A stretch of 64,000 nucleotides of DNA, from assembly GCA_036346375.1 (NCBI GenBank), contig CM070506.1, positions 1 to 64,000 on the forward strand. Direction: 5' to 3'. The stretch is from Guadua angustifolia. Taxonomy: Eukaryota; Streptophyta; Magnoliopsida; Poales; Poaceae. Positions 46,544 to 60,700 of the stretch are shown in pieces; position 1 is the first letter of the stretch, and every line of letters starts with the position of its first letter. The notes beneath the pieces were generated by a model. It saw only the letters and a program-made list of their open reading frames with translations, made no database searches and was not told the origin of the DNA. A program made the translations under genes and the position numbers.

Positions 46544-49026
46544 GTCCTTGATGTTTAATGTTGTACCAACCAGATGGTCCGAACCAATGAGCTGAAGGGG
46601 AGCACCCTTCCGGATTCGTGGCAGGTTCTAAAACCTCAAGGATTGTCTTGGAGAAAATCCACTCTCAAGGCCTTACAAGATTAGAAGATTACACGAAGAA
46701 GTCCCGACGAAGACGCAAGTCTTCAAGGGAAATTTCTAAACCGACCGGATGGTCCAAGTCCGCAACAAGAACCGAGCGACCATTCGGGTTCTTGATGATT
46801 AATATTGTACCAATCGGATGGTCTGAATCCGTGAGTGGAAGGGGAGCTACCCCTTGTGGGTTTCAGGCGTATACACCGAAACCTCACGATTTTCATGGAG
46901 AAAAGCCACTTCCCGAGGCCTCTAGAAGATTAGAAGATTACACGAAGACGCCTCGACGAAGAAGCAAATCTTCAATTTGAAATTCTCTCAACCAACCGGA
47001 TGGTCCGAAGTCCGCAGTATCGAACGAGTGCACTATTCTCGGGTCCTTGGATGTTCAATATTGTACTAACCAGATGGTGCAAACCCTAGAGTGGAGGGGG
47101 AGCCGTCATGAAGTTTCGTAGGCAGCCACTGAAAACCTCACAGATTATGGAGAAAATGCACTCTCCGGAGGCCTCGGCGCATTAGAAGATTCCACGAAGA
47201 ATCCCGACGAAGACGCAAGTCTTCAAGGGAAATTCCCTGAACCGACCGGATGGTCAGAAGTCTGGCAAGATGAACTGAGCGGACCATTCTGGGTCATTGG
47301 ATGTTTAATGTTGTCCCGACCGGATGGTCCAACCCCGAGCGAGGGGAGCCGCCGCCGTTTCATAGTAAGCATACCAAAATCACTAGGATTTTCATGGAGA
47401 AAATCCACTCTCCGGAGGCCTCAGCGCATTAGAAGATTACACGAAGAAGCCCGACGAAGACGCAAATTTTCAGGGGAAATTCTCTGAACCAATCGGATGG
47501 TCCGAAGTCTGGCAAAATGAACTGAGCGGACCATTCTGGGTCCTTGGATGTTTAATGTTGTACCAACTAGATGGTCCGAACCAATGAGCGGATGGGGAGC
47601 CTCTTCTCTCAGATTCGGCAAAGGCGTCGAAACCTCAAGGATTTTCATGGAGAAAATCCACTCGGAGGCCTCCTACAAGATTAGAAGATTTCACGAAGAA
47701 GCCCGACGAAGACGCAAATCTTCAAGGAAATTCTTCCAACCAATCGGATGGTCCAAGTCCGCAAATGAATCGAGCGACCATTCGGGTCGTTGGATGTTTA
47801 ATGTTGTACCAACCAGATGGTCCAACCAATGAGTGGAGGGGAGCCGCTTCTTCGGATTCTGTGGCGCCCTTCAAAACCTCAAGGATTTTCTTGGAGAAAA
47901 TCCACTCTCAAGGCCTCTACAAGATTAGAAGATTACATGAAGAAGCCCGGCGAAGACGCAAGTCTTCAAGGGAAATTCTCTGAACCAATCGAATGGTCCA
48001 AGTCCGCAAATGAACGAAGCGGACCATTCTGGGTCGTTGGATGTTTAATGTTGTACCAACCAGATGGTCCGAACCAATGAGCGGAGGGGAGCGCTCTTCC
48101 GGATTCGTGGCGAAGGTTCTCAAAACCTCAAGGATTTTCTTGGAGAAAATCCACTTCAAGGCTTCTACATTAGAAGATTACATGAAGAAGCCCGACGAAG
48201 ACGCAAGTTTTCAAGGGAAATTCTCTGAACCGACCGAATGGTCCGAAGTCTGGCAAAATGAACTGAGCGGACCATTCTGGGTCCTTGGATGTTTAATATT
48301 GCACCAACCGGATGGTCCAAACCTCGAAGGAGGGGGAGCCGCCCCTCGCAGGTTTCGGGCAGCACCAAAACGCCACAGATTTTCATCGACAAATCCACTC
48401 CGGAGGCCTCGGTGCATTAGAAGATTACACGGATTAGCTGGCGACGGTCGCAAGTCTTCAAGGGAAATTCTCCGAACCGATAGGATGGTCCGATGTCCGC
48501 AAAATGAACTGAAAGCGACCTTTCGGGCTTTGATGTTTAATGTTGTACCAAATGGATGGTCCAACCCCGAGCGAGGGGGTAGTCGCCTCGGGTTTCAGGC
48601 AGCAGACTGAAAACCACACGGAGTTTGAAGGAGGAAATCCACTCTCTGGAGGCCTCTGCGCATCAGAAGATTACACGACGAATCCAGACGAAGACGCAAG
48701 TCTTCAAGGGAAATTCTCTGAACCGACCGCATGGTCCGAAGTCTGGCAAAATGAACTGAGCGGACCGTTCTGGATCCTTGGATGTTTAATGTTGTCCCAA
48801 CCGAATGGTCCGAACCCTGGAGCGGAGGGGAGCCGCCCCTCGCTGGTTTTAGGGCAGCGCCCTGAAAATCACTTGGATTTTAATGGAGAAAATCCACTCT
48901 CCGGAGGCCTCGGCGCATTCGAAGATTACACGAAGAAGCCCGACGAAGACGCAAATCTTCAAGGGAAATTCTCTAAACCAATCGGAAGGTTCGAAGTGTG
49001 GCGAAATGAACTGAGCGGACCATTCT
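46544..49026. repeat. Satellite higher-order repeat unit 2 (two extra B)
   Basis: Same order as unit 1, but with B present three times in succession (about 47555, 47800 and 48047) before F, G and E'. The extra B monomers suggest a local unequal exchange. Confidence 0.83.
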
Positions 49027-50738
49027 GGGTCCTTGGATGTTTAATGTTGTACCAACCAGATGGTCCGAACCAATGAGCGAAGGGGGAGCCGCCCCTTCCG
49101 GGATTCAGGGCAGTGCCCTGAAAACCTCAAGGATTTTCTTGGAGAAAATCCACTCTCTGAAGGCCCGCATTAGAAGATTACACGAAGAAGCCCGACGAAG
49201 AAGCAAATCTTCAACTGAATTCTTCTGAACCGACCGGATGGTCCAAGTCCGTAGAATGAATCGAAGACCATTCCGGGTCCTTGATATTTAATATTGTACC
49301 AACCAGATGGTGCAAACCCCGAGGGAGGGGAGCCACCGCATTGTGGTTTCAGCAGCCCCGAAAACCTCACAGATTTTCATGGAGAAAATCCACTCTCCTG
49401 AGCCTCTCACAAGATCGGAAGATTCCACGAAGAATCCCGACGAAGACGCTAGTCTTCAAGGGAAATTCCCTGAACCGACCGGATGGTCAGAAGTCTGGCA
49501 AGATGAACTGAGCGGACCATTCTGGGTCCATGGATGTTTAATGTTGTCCCAACCGGATGGTCCGAACCCCGAGAGAGGGGCCGCCGGCCGTTTCAAGGCA
49601 AAAGATCGAATTCACTTGATTTTCATGGAGAAAATCCATCTCCTGAGGCTCGGCAAGATTAGAAGATTACACGAAGAAGCCCGACGAAGACACAAATCTT
49701 CAAGGGAAATTCTCTGAACCAATCGGATGGTCCGAAGTCTGGCAAAATGAACTGAGCGGACCATTCTGGGTCGTTGGATGTTTAATGTTGTACCAACCAG
49801 ATGGTCCGAACCAATGAGCGGAGGGGGAGCTGCCCCTTCCGGGATTCAGGGCAGTGCCCTCAAAACCTCAAGGATTTTCTTGGAGAAAATCCACTCTCTG
49901 AAGGCCTCGGCGCATTAGAAGATTACATGAAGAAGCCCGACGAAGACGCAAGTCTTCAAGGGAAATTCTCTGAACCGACCGAATGGTCCAAGTCCGCAAA
50001 TGAATCGAGCGACCATTCTCGGGTCCTTGATGTTTAATATTGCACCAACCGATGGTCCGAACCCCGAGCGAGGGGGAGCCGCCGCAGGTTTCGGGCGCGC
50101 TCAAAACATCACGGATTTTCATCGACAAATCCACTCCGAGGCCTCTGCATTAGAAGATTACACGGATTAGCTCGACGGTCACAAGTCTTCAAGGGAAATT
50201 CTCTCAACCGCAGGATGGTCCGATGTCCGCAAATGAACTCGAGCGGACTTTTCGGGTGCTTGATGTTTAATGTTGTACCAAATTAATGGTCCGAACCCCG
50301 AGCGAGGGGAGCCGCTCGCTGTTTCTGGCAGCGCGACCGAAAACCACACGGAGTTTCATGGAGGAAATCTCCTCGAGGCCTTCACAGATCGTAAGATTAC
50401 ACGACGAATCCAGACGAAGACGCAAGTCTTCAAGGAAATTCTCCGAACCGACCGCATGGTCCAAGTCCGCAAATGAACTGAAAGCGACTGCTCGATCCTG
50501 ATGTTTAATGTTGTCCCAACCAATGGTCCGAACCCTCGAGCGGAGGGAGCCGTCACGCATGGTTTTAGGGCAATACCAAAAATCACTTGATTTTAATGGA
50601 GAAAATCCACTCTCCGGAGGCCTCGGCGCATTAGAAGATTACACGAAGAAGCCCGACGAAGACGCAAATCTTCAAGGGAATTCTTCAACCAATCGGAAGG
50701 TCCGGCGTGGCGAATGAACTCGAAAGGACCATTCGGGT
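49027..50738. repeat. Satellite higher-order repeat unit 3 (C missing)
   Basis: Order B-D-E-B-F-G-E'. The C monomer is absent, shortening the unit to about 1.7 kb. Confidence 0.83.
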
Positions 50739-53700
50739 CCTGGATATTTAATGTTGTACCAACCAGATGGTCCGAACCAATGAGCGGCTGGGCCTTCTTC
50801 CGGATTCGCAAGGCGTGCCTCGAAAACCTCAAGGATTTTCTTGGAGAAAATCCACTCTCTGAAGGCCTCGGCACAATAGAAGATTACACGAAGAAGCCCG
50901 ACGAAGACGCAAGCCTTCAAGGGAAATTCTCTGAACCGACCGGATGGTCCGAAGTCCGGCAACATGAACTGAGCGGACCATTCTGGGTTCTTGGATGATT
51001 AATATTGTACCAATCGGATGGTCCGAATCCGTGAGTGGAAGGGGAGCCACCCCTCGCGGGTTTCAGGGCATCGCCCTGAAAACCTCACGTATTTTAATGG
51101 AGAAAATCCACTCTCCCGAGGCCTCGGCGCATTAGAAGATTACACGAAGACGCCCGTCGAAGAAGCAAATCTTCAATTTGAAATTCTCTGAACCAACCGG
51201 ATGGTCCGAAGTCTGGCAGAATGAACTGAGCAGACCATTCTGGGTCCTTGGATGTTTAATATTGTACCAACCAGATGGTGCAAACCCCAGAGTGGAGGGG
51301 GAGCCGCCCCTCGCGAGTTTCAGGGCAGCCCGCTGAAAACCTCACAGATTTCATGGAGAAAATGCACTCTCCGGAGGCCTCGGCGCATTAGAAGATTCCA
51401 CGAAGAATCCCGACGAAGACGCAAGTCTTCAAGGGAAATTCCCTGAACCGACCGGATGGTCAGAAGTCTGGCAAGATGAACTGAGCGGACCATTCTGGGT
51501 CATTGGATGTTTAATGTTGTCCCGACCGGATGGTCCGAACTCCCCGAGCGAGGGGAGCCGCAGCCGGTTTCATAGCAGCCTACCGAAAATCACTAGGATT
51601 TTCATGGAGAAAATCCACTCTCTGAGGCCTCGGCAAGATTAGAAGATTACATGAAGAAGCCCGACGAAGACGCAAATTTTCAGGGGAAATTCTTCAACCA
51701 ATCTGATGGTCCAAGTCCGCAAATGAACTGAGCGACCATTCGGGTCTTTGATGTTTAATGTTGTACCAACTAGATGGTCCGAACCAATGAGCGGAGGGGA
51801 GCCGCTTTTTCCGGATTGGCAAGGTTCTCAAAACCTCAAGGATTTTCTTGAGAAAATCCACTCTCAAGGCCTCTGGCGATTAGAAGATTACACGAAGAAG
51901 CCCGACGAAGACGCAAGTCTTCAAGGGAAATTCTCTAAACCGACCGGATGGTCCGAAGTCCGGCAACATGAACTAAGCGGACCATTCTGGGTTCTTGGAT
52001 GATTAATATTGTACCAACCGGATGATCCGAATCCGTGAGTGGAAGGAGAGCCGCCCCTCGCGGGTTTCAGGGCAGTGCCCAGAACACCTCACGTATTTTT
52101 ATGTAGAAAATCCACTCTCCCGAGGCCTCGGCGCATTAGAAGATTACACGAAGAAGCCCGACGAAGAAGCAAATCTTCAATCTGAAATTCTCTGAACTGA
52201 CCGGATGGTCCAAGTCCGTAGATGAATGGAGGCGGACCATTCGGGTCCTTGGATGTTTAATATTGTACCAACCAGATGGTGCAAACCCCAGAGTGGAGGG
52301 GAGCCTCCGCTGGTTTCAGTGGCAGCCCTCGAAACCTCACAGATTTTCATGGAGAAAATCCACTCTCCGGAGGCCTCGGCGCAACAGAAGATTCCACGAA
52401 GAATCCCGACGAAGACGCTAGTCTTCAAAGGAAATTCCCTGAACCGACCAGATGGTCAGAAGTCTGGCAAGATGAACTGAGCGGACCATTCTGGGTCCTT
52501 GGATGTTTGATGTTGTCCCAACCGGACGGTCCGAACCCCGGAGCGGAGAGGAGCCGCCCCTCGCTGGTTTCAAGGCAGCGCACTGAAATTCACTTGGATT
52601 TTCATGGAGAAAATCCACTCTCCGGAGGCCTCGGCGCATTAGAAGATTTCACGAAGAAGCCCGACGAAGATGCAAATCTTCAAGGGAAATTCTCTGAACC
52701 AATCGGATGGTCCGAAGTCTGGCAAAATGAACTGAGCGGACCATTCTGGGTCGTTGGATGTTTAATGTTGTACCAACCAGATGGTCCGATCCAATGAGCA
52801 GAAGGGAGCCGCTTCTTCCGGATTGAGCGATGGCTGTGCCCTCAAAACCTCAAGGATTTTCTTGGAGAAAATCCACTCTCTGAAGGCCACGGCGCATTAG
52901 AAGATTACATGAAGAAGCGCGACGAAGACGCAAGTCTTCAAGGGAAATTCTCCAAGCGACCAATGGTCCGACTCGTAAATGAATCGAGCGGACCATTCTG
53001 GGTCCTTGGATGTTTAATATTGCACCAACCGGATGGTCCGAACCTCGAAGGAGGGGAGCCGCCGCAGTTTCGGCGGCGTCTGAAAACGTCACGGATTTTC
53101 ATCGATTAAATCCACTCTCCGGAGGCCTCGGCACTTTAGAAGATTACACGGATTAGCCCGACGAAGTCTCAACTCTTCAAGGGAAATTCTCTGAACCGAT
53201 CAGATAGTCCGATGTCTGGCAAAATGAACTGAGCGAACCTTTCTGGGTGCTTGGATGTTTAATGTTGTACCAAACAAGTTGGTGCGAACCCTCGAAGGAG
53301 GGGAGCCGCCCGCTAGTTTCAGCGCAAGACCAAAACCTCACGGAGTTTCATGGAGGAAATCCACTCTCCGGAGGCCTCGGCGCATTAGAAGATTACACGA
53401 CGAATCTAGACGAAGACGCAAGTCTTCAAGGGAAATTCTCTGAACCGACCGCATGGTCCAAGTCCGCAAGATGAATCGAGCGACCATTCGATCCTGATGT
53501 TTAATGTTGTCCCAACTGGATGGTCCGAAGCCCGAGCGGAGGGAGCCCTCGCGGTTTCAAGGCGACAAGACTGAAAATCACTTGGATTTTCATGGAGAAA
53601 ATCCACTCTCCGAGGGCCTCAAGATTAGAAGATTACACGAAGAAGCCCGACGAAGACGCAAATCTTCAAGGGAAATTCTCTGAACCAATCGGAAGGTCCG

Positions 53701-53744
53701 AAGTGTGGCAAAATGAACTGAGCGGACCATTCTGGGTCGTTGGA
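50739..53744. repeat. Satellite higher-order repeat unit 4 (B-C-D-E repeated)
   Basis: Order B-C-D-E-B-C-D-E-B-F-G-E'. The first D and E carry private variants also found in unit 2: GGGTCATTGG, TTGTCCCGACCGG and AAAATGCACTC. Confidence 0.83.
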
Positions 53745-56700
53745 TGTTTAATGTTGTACCAACCAGATGGTCCGAACCAATGAGCGAAGGGGGAGCCGCC
53801 CCTTCCGGATTGAGGCAAGGTTCACGAAACTTCAAGGATTTTCTTCGAGAAAATCCAATCTCTGAAGGCCTCGACGCATTAGAAGATTACACGAAGAAGC
53901 CCGACGAAGACGCAAGTCTTCAAGGGAAATTCTCTGAACCGACCGGATGGTCCGAAGTCCGGCAACATGAACTGAGCGGACCATTCTGGGTTCTTGGATG
54001 ATTAATATTGTACCAATCGGATGGTCCGAATTCGTGAGTGGAAGGGGACCCACCCCTCGCGGGTTTCAGGGCAGCGCCCTGAAAACCTCACGTATTTTCA
54101 TGGAGAAAATCCACTCTCCCGAGGCCTCGGCGCATTAGAAGATTACACGAAGACGCCCGACGAAGAAGCAAATCTTCAATTTGAAATTCTTTGAACCGAC
54201 CGGATGGTCCAAGTCCGCAGACGAATCGAGCGGACCATTCTGGGTCCTTGGATGTTTAATATTGTACCAACTAGATGGTGCAAACCCCAGAGTGGAGGGG
54301 AGCCATCGCGAAGTTTCTGTGGCAGCCCTCAAAACCTCACATTTTCATCGAGAAAATCCACTTCCTGAGGCCCTCAAGCATTAGAAGATTCCACAAAGAA
54401 GCCCGAAGGTTGCAAGTCTTCAAGGAAATTTCTAAAGGCGACCGGATGGTCAAAGTGCAGCAAGATGGAGAGCGAACGACCATTCTGGGTCCTTGAATGT
54501 TTAATGTTGTCCCAACCGGATGGTCCGAACCCCGGAGCGGAGTGGAGCCGCCGGGCGTTTCAAGGCAATACCGAAAATCACTTGGATTTTCATGGAGAAA
54601 ATCCACTCTCTGGAGGCCTCAGCGCATTAGAAGATTACACGAAGAAGCCCGAACCAATCGGATGGTCCAAAGTCTGGCAAAATGAACTGAGCGGACCATT
54701 CTGGGTCCTTGGATGTTTAATGTTGTACCAACCAGATGGTCCGAACCAATGAGCGGAGGGGGAGCCGCCCCTTCCGGGATTCAGGGTAGTGCCCTGAAAA
54801 CCTCAACGATTTTCTTGGAGAAAATCCACTCTCTAAAGGCTTCGGCGCATTAGAAGATTACACGAAGAAGCCCGACGAAGACGCAAGTCTTCAAGGGAAA
54901 TTCTCTGAACCAACCGAATGGTCTGAACCCCTGAGCGTAGGGGGAACCGCCCCTCGCTGGTTTTAGGGCAGCACCCAGAATATCTCACGGATTTTCATGG
55001 AGAAAATCCACTCTCCGGTGGCCTAGCCGCATTAGAAGATTACACGAAGAATCCAGACGAAGACGCAAGTCTTCATGGGAAATTCTCTGAACCGACTGGA
55101 TTGTCCGAAGTCTGGCAAAATGAATTGAGCGGACCAATCTAGGTCCTTGGATGTTTAATGTTGTTCCAACCGGATGGTCCGAACCCCTGAGCGAAGGGGG
55201 AGCCGCCCCTCGCGGGTTTTAGGGCAGCACCCAGAATACCTCACGGATTTTCATGGAGAAAGTCCACTCTCCGGAGGCCTCGGCACATTAGAAGATTACA
55301 CGAAGAAGCCCGACAAAGACGCAAGTCTTCAAGGGAAATTCTCTGAACCGACCGAATGGTCCCATGTTTGGCAAAATAAACTGAGCGGACCATTCAGGGT
55401 CCTTGGATGTTTAATGTTGTGCCAACCGGATGGTTCGAACCCCTAAGCGGAGGGGGAGCCGCCCCTCGCAGGTTTCAGGGCAGTGCCCTAAAAGCCTCAC
55501 GGATTTTTATGGAGAAAATCCCCTCTTTGGAGGACTCGGCGTATTAGAAGATTAAAAGAAGTCCGACGAAGACGCAAGTCTTCAAGGGAAATTCTCTGAA
55601 CTGATCGGATGGTCCGAAGTCTGGCAAAATGAACTGAGCAGACCATTCTCGGTCCTTGGATGTTTAATATTGATCCAACCGGATGGTCCGAACCCCAGAG
55701 TGGCGGGGGAGCCACCCCTCGCGGGTTTCAGGGCACCTCCCTGAAAACTTCACGTATTTTAAAGGAGAAAATCTTCTCTCCGGAGGCCTCGACGCATTAG
55801 AAGATTACACGAAGAAGCCCGACGAAGAAGCAAATCTTCAAACTGAAATTCTCTGAACCGACCGGATGGTCCGAAGTCTGGCAAAATGAACTGAGCGGAC
55901 CATTCTGGGTCCTTGGATGTTTAATGTTGTTCCAACCGGATGGTACGAACCCTTGAGTGGAGGGGGAGCCGCCCCTCGCGGGTTTCAGGGTAGCGCCCTG
56001 AAAACCTCACGGATTTTCATGGAGAAAATCCACTCTCCAGAGGCCTCGGCGCATTAGAAGATTCCACGAAGAAGCCCGACGAAGACGCAAGTCTTCAAGG
56101 GAAATTCTCTGAACCGACCGGATGGTTAGAAGTTTGGCAAAATGAACTGAGCGGACCATTCTGGGTCCATAGATGTTTAACGTTGTACCAACCAGATGGT
56201 CCAAAACCCAGAGCGGAGGGGGAGCCGCCCTTCCCGGGACTGAGGGCAGCGCCGTGAAAACCTCACGGATTTTCATGGAGAAAATCCACTCTCCGAGGCC
56301 TCGGCGCATTAGAAGATTACACGAAGAAGCCCCAACCAAGGATGGTCCAAGTCTTCAAGGAAATTCTCCTTGATGACAAGCTGTTGATGGTCAGATGTCC
56401 GCAATGAATGGTGGCGGACCATTCTGGGTCCTGGAAGTTTATTGTTGTACCAAAGGCTTCGGCGATTAGATGATTACACGAACCCCCGGCGAACCAGAAT
56501 GGCGCCCCATCGGGAACCGCTGGTTTTAGGGGCAAAGCTGAAAACCTCATGGAGTTTCATGGAGGAAATCCACTCTCCGAAGGCCTCGGCGCATTATAAA
56601 ATTACACGACGAATCTAGACGAAGATGCAAGTCTTCAAGGGAAATTCTCTGACCCGACCGGATGGTCTGAAGTCTGGCAAAATGAACTGAGCGGACCATT

Positions 56701-57700
56701 CTGGGTCCTTGGATGTTTAATGTTGTTCCAACAGATAGTCCGAACCCAGGAGCGTAGGAGACCCCTCGGGTTTTAGGGCATACGAAAATGCATGGATTTT
56801 CATGGAAAATCCACTCTCCGGAGGCCTCGGCGCATTAGAAGATTACACGAAGAAGCCCGACGAAGACGCAAGTCTTCAAGGGAAATTCTCTGAACCGACC
56901 GAATGGTCCGAAGTTTGGCAAAATAAATGAAGCGGACCATTCAGGGGTCCTTGGATTCATTTAATGTTGTACCAACAGATGGTTCGAACCCCTGAAGCGG
57001 AGGGCCGCACCTCAGGTGTTTGGTGGCAAGGCTCTAAAACCCTCACGAGATTTTTATGGAGAAAATCCTTCTCTGAGGCCTCGGCACAATAGAAGATTAC
57101 GAAGAAGACCAGCGAAGGCGCCGAAGTCTTCAAGGGAAATTCTCTGAACATATCGGATGGTCCAAGTCGGCAAATAGTGGCGGACCATTACGGGTCCTTG
57201 GATGTTTAATATTGTACCAATCGGATGGTCAGAACCCCAGTGTAAGGGGCAGCCACCTCGCGGGTTTGGGGCAGCCATACGAAAACCTCACGTATTTTAA
57301 TGGAGAAAATCTACTCTCTGGAGGCCTCGGCGCATTAGAAGATTACAAGAAGAAGCGACGAAGAAGCAAATCTTCAAACTGAAATTCTCTGAACCAGCCG
57401 GATGGTCAGAAGTCGAGCAATGAAATGGCGAGACCATTACAGGTCCTTGGATGTTTAATGTTGTACCAACCTGATGGTACGAACCCACAGTGGAGGGAGC
57501 CGCCCCTCATGGGTTCTGTAGGCAGCCTGAAACCTCCACGGATTTTCATGGAGAAAATCCACTCTCCAGGAGGCCTCGGCGCATTAGAAGATTCCGAAGA
57601 ATCGACGAAGAAGTCTTCGGCGAAGAACGCAAGTCGATGCAGCAAGATGGTGGCGGAATTCTCTCAACCGATGTTTAATGTTGTCGGATGGTCGAACCGG
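51750..57700. repeat. 6-kb satellite superblock, copy 1
   Basis: About 24 consecutive monomers whose order and private variants recur about 6.0 kb downstream. Anchors: GAACACCTCA at about 52082, TTTGATGTTG at about 52506, GATCCAATGAG at about 52788, a shared deletion at about 54648 and another at about 54914. Confidence 0.8.
53745..54914. repeat. Satellite higher-order repeat unit 5 (partial)
   Basis: Order B-C-D-E-B, after which the B-to-E' cycle stops and other monomer types follow. The E-to-B link has a deletion of about 35 bp (AGCCCGAACCAATCGG near 54648). Confidence 0.8.
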
Positions 57701-60700
57701 GCGGAGGGCGCCCTCGGCAAGCGTATGCAAAATCACTAGCGAAAAATCCATCTCCGGGTCCTCGGATGTTTAATGCTGTAGCCAACGCCAGATGGTCCAA
57801 CGAACCCGGAGGTCAGAAGTCGGCAAAATGGTAGCCGCCATTCCGGTCCGAGGATGCATAATGTTGTACCAACTAGAAAACCTCGGATTTTCATTTTCTT
57901 GGAGAAAATCCACTCTCACGAAACCTCGGCGCATTAGAAGATTACACGAAGAAGTCAAACGAAGGCGCCAAGTCTTCAAGGAAATTCTCTAAGCGGAAGT
58001 GATGGTCCGAAGTCCGACAACATGAACTGAGCGGACCATTCGGGTCCTTGGATGTTTAATGTTGTACCAACGGATGGTCTCGAACCTCGAGCGGAAGGGG
58101 AGCGCCCTCGCGGGTTTCATGGCGCAGATACGAACACCTCATGGATTTTCATGGAGAAAATCCACTCTCCGAGCCCTCGGCGCATTAGAAGATTACGAAT
58201 AAGCTAGACGAAGAAGCAAGTCTTCAAGGAAATTCTCTGACCCGACCGGATGGTCAGAAGTCCGCAAGAATGGTAGGCAGACCATTACGGGTCCTTGGAT
58301 GTTTAATATTGTACCAACGGATGGTGCAAACCTGAGTGGGGGAGCCAGCCCCTCGCGGGTTTGATGAGCAGCCCTGAAAACCTCCCAGATTTTCATGGAG
58401 AAAATCCACTCTCCAGGAGGCCTCGGCGCATTAGATGATTCCGAGCAGAATCGCGATGAAGGCGCCAAGTCTTCAAGGAAATTCCACTGAGCCATTAGGA
58501 TGATGGGAAGTGCAGCAAGACGGTAGGCGGACCGTGCAGGTCATTGGATGTTTGATGTTGGCCCAGCCGGACGATTCAGAACCCGGGCGGAGAGGAGCCG
58601 CCCTCGGCTGGTTTGAGCAAGGCGGTTTGAAATTCACTTGGATTTTCATGGAGAAAATCCACTCTCCGGAAGACTCGGCGCATTAGAAGATTCACGAAGA
58701 AGCGAGGAAGATGCCAGAATCTTCAGGGAAATTCTCTGAACAAGCCGGATGGTCAGAAGTGCGGCAAAATGGTGGCGGACCATTACGGGTCATTGGATGT
58801 TTAATGTTGTACCAACGGATGGTCAGATCCAATGAGCGAAGGCGAGCCAGGACTCATGGGTTGGCGGTGGCATACACAACCTCAAGCAGTTTTCTTGGAA
58901 AAATCCACTCTCTGAACCTACGCCGCATTAGAAGATTACACGAAGAAGCCAGCACGAAGGCGCAAGTCTTCAAGGGAAATTCTCTCGAACGGACCGAATG
59001 GTCAGAAGTCCAGTAAAATGGTGGCGGACCATTACGGGTCCTTGGATGTTTAATGTTGTACCAACCGGATGGTCAGAACTGCCTGGCGGAGGAGCCGCCT
59101 CGTGAGTTTTAGGGCAGCACCACGAATACCACGGATTTTCATGGATTAAATCCACTCTCCAGGAGGCCTCGGCACATTAGAAGATTACGCGAAGAAGCCC
59201 GATGAAGACGCAAGTCTTCAAGGAAATCTCTGACCGACTCGAGATGGTCGATGTTTGGCAAAATGGTGGCGAACCATTACAGGGTGCTTGGAGTTTAATA
59301 TTGTACCAGGTAGGTTGATCGAACCCACGAGTGGAGGAGGAGCCCTCGCTAGTTTGAGGCAGCGCCTGAAAACTTCAATAGTTTCATGGAAAATCCACTC
59401 TCCGGGAAGCCTCGGTAGCATTAGAAGATTACACATCTGCCCGATGAAGGCACAAGTCTTCAAACGAAATTCTCTGAGCAACCGGATGGTCGATGCAGCA
59501 AAAAATGAATAGGCGGACCGTTACAGATCCTGGCATGTTCGTTGTTGTCCCAAGCTGGATGGTGCGAAGCCCGAGCGGAGGGCCGGCCCTCGGCTGGTTT
59601 GAGCGCGACACGAAAATCCTGATTTTGATGGAAAAATCCACTCTCGAGGCCTCGGCGCATTAGAAGATTACGAAAAGAAGCGAAGGCGCCAAATCTTCAA
59701 AATTCTACGAACCAATCGGAAGGTCGAAGTGTGGCAAAATGGTGGCGGACCGTGCAGGTGGTTGGATGTTTAATGTTGTACCAACGGATGGTTAGAACCA
59801 ATGGCGAAGAGGCGCCCTTAAAGATTGAAGCGTGCCACAAAAACTTCAAGATTTTCTTGAAAAATCAATCTCTGAAAACCTCGGCGCATTAGAAGATTAC
59901 GAAGAAGTCCGACGAAGACGCCAAGTCTTCAAGGGAAATTCTCCGAACTGATCGGATGGTCCAAGTCAAACAACATGAACGAAAGGCACTATTCTCGGTC
60001 CTTGGATGTTTAATATTGATCCAACCGGATGGTCCAACCCCGAGTGGAAGGGAGCCACCCTCGCGGGTTTCGTGGCACCTCCCTAAAACTTCACGATATT
60101 TAAAGGAGAAAATCTTCTCTCCGAGGCCTCGACGCATTAGAAAGATTACACGAAGAAGCCCGACGAAGAAGCAAATCTTCAAACCGAAATTCTTCGAACG
60201 GCGAGCCGGATGGTCGAAATCTGCAATGAACTGGTAAGCGGACCATTACTGGGTCCTGGATGTTTAATATTGTTCCAACTAGATGGTACAAACCCGAGTG
60301 GAGGAGCCCTCGCGAGATTTGAGGCAGCCCAAAACCTCCGATTTTCATCGAGAAAATCCACTCTCTCCGGAGGTCGCATTAGAAGATTCACAAAGAATCA
60401 AGGCGAAGTTACAAGTCTTCAAGGAAATTCCCTAAAGCGGCCGGATGGTGAAGTGCAACAAGATGGTGAGCGGACCGTGCGGGTCCTTGAATGTTTAATG
60501 TTGTCCCAGCGGATAGTCGAACCGGGCGGAGTGGGCGCCCCTCGGCGGTTTCAAGGCGGCCGAAAAATCACTTGGATTTTCATGGAAAAATCCACTCTCT
60601 GGAGGCCTCGGCGCATTAGAAGATTACGGCGAACCAATCGGATGGTCCAAAGTGCAGCAAAATGGTAGCGGACCATTACGGGTCCTTGGATGTTTAATGT

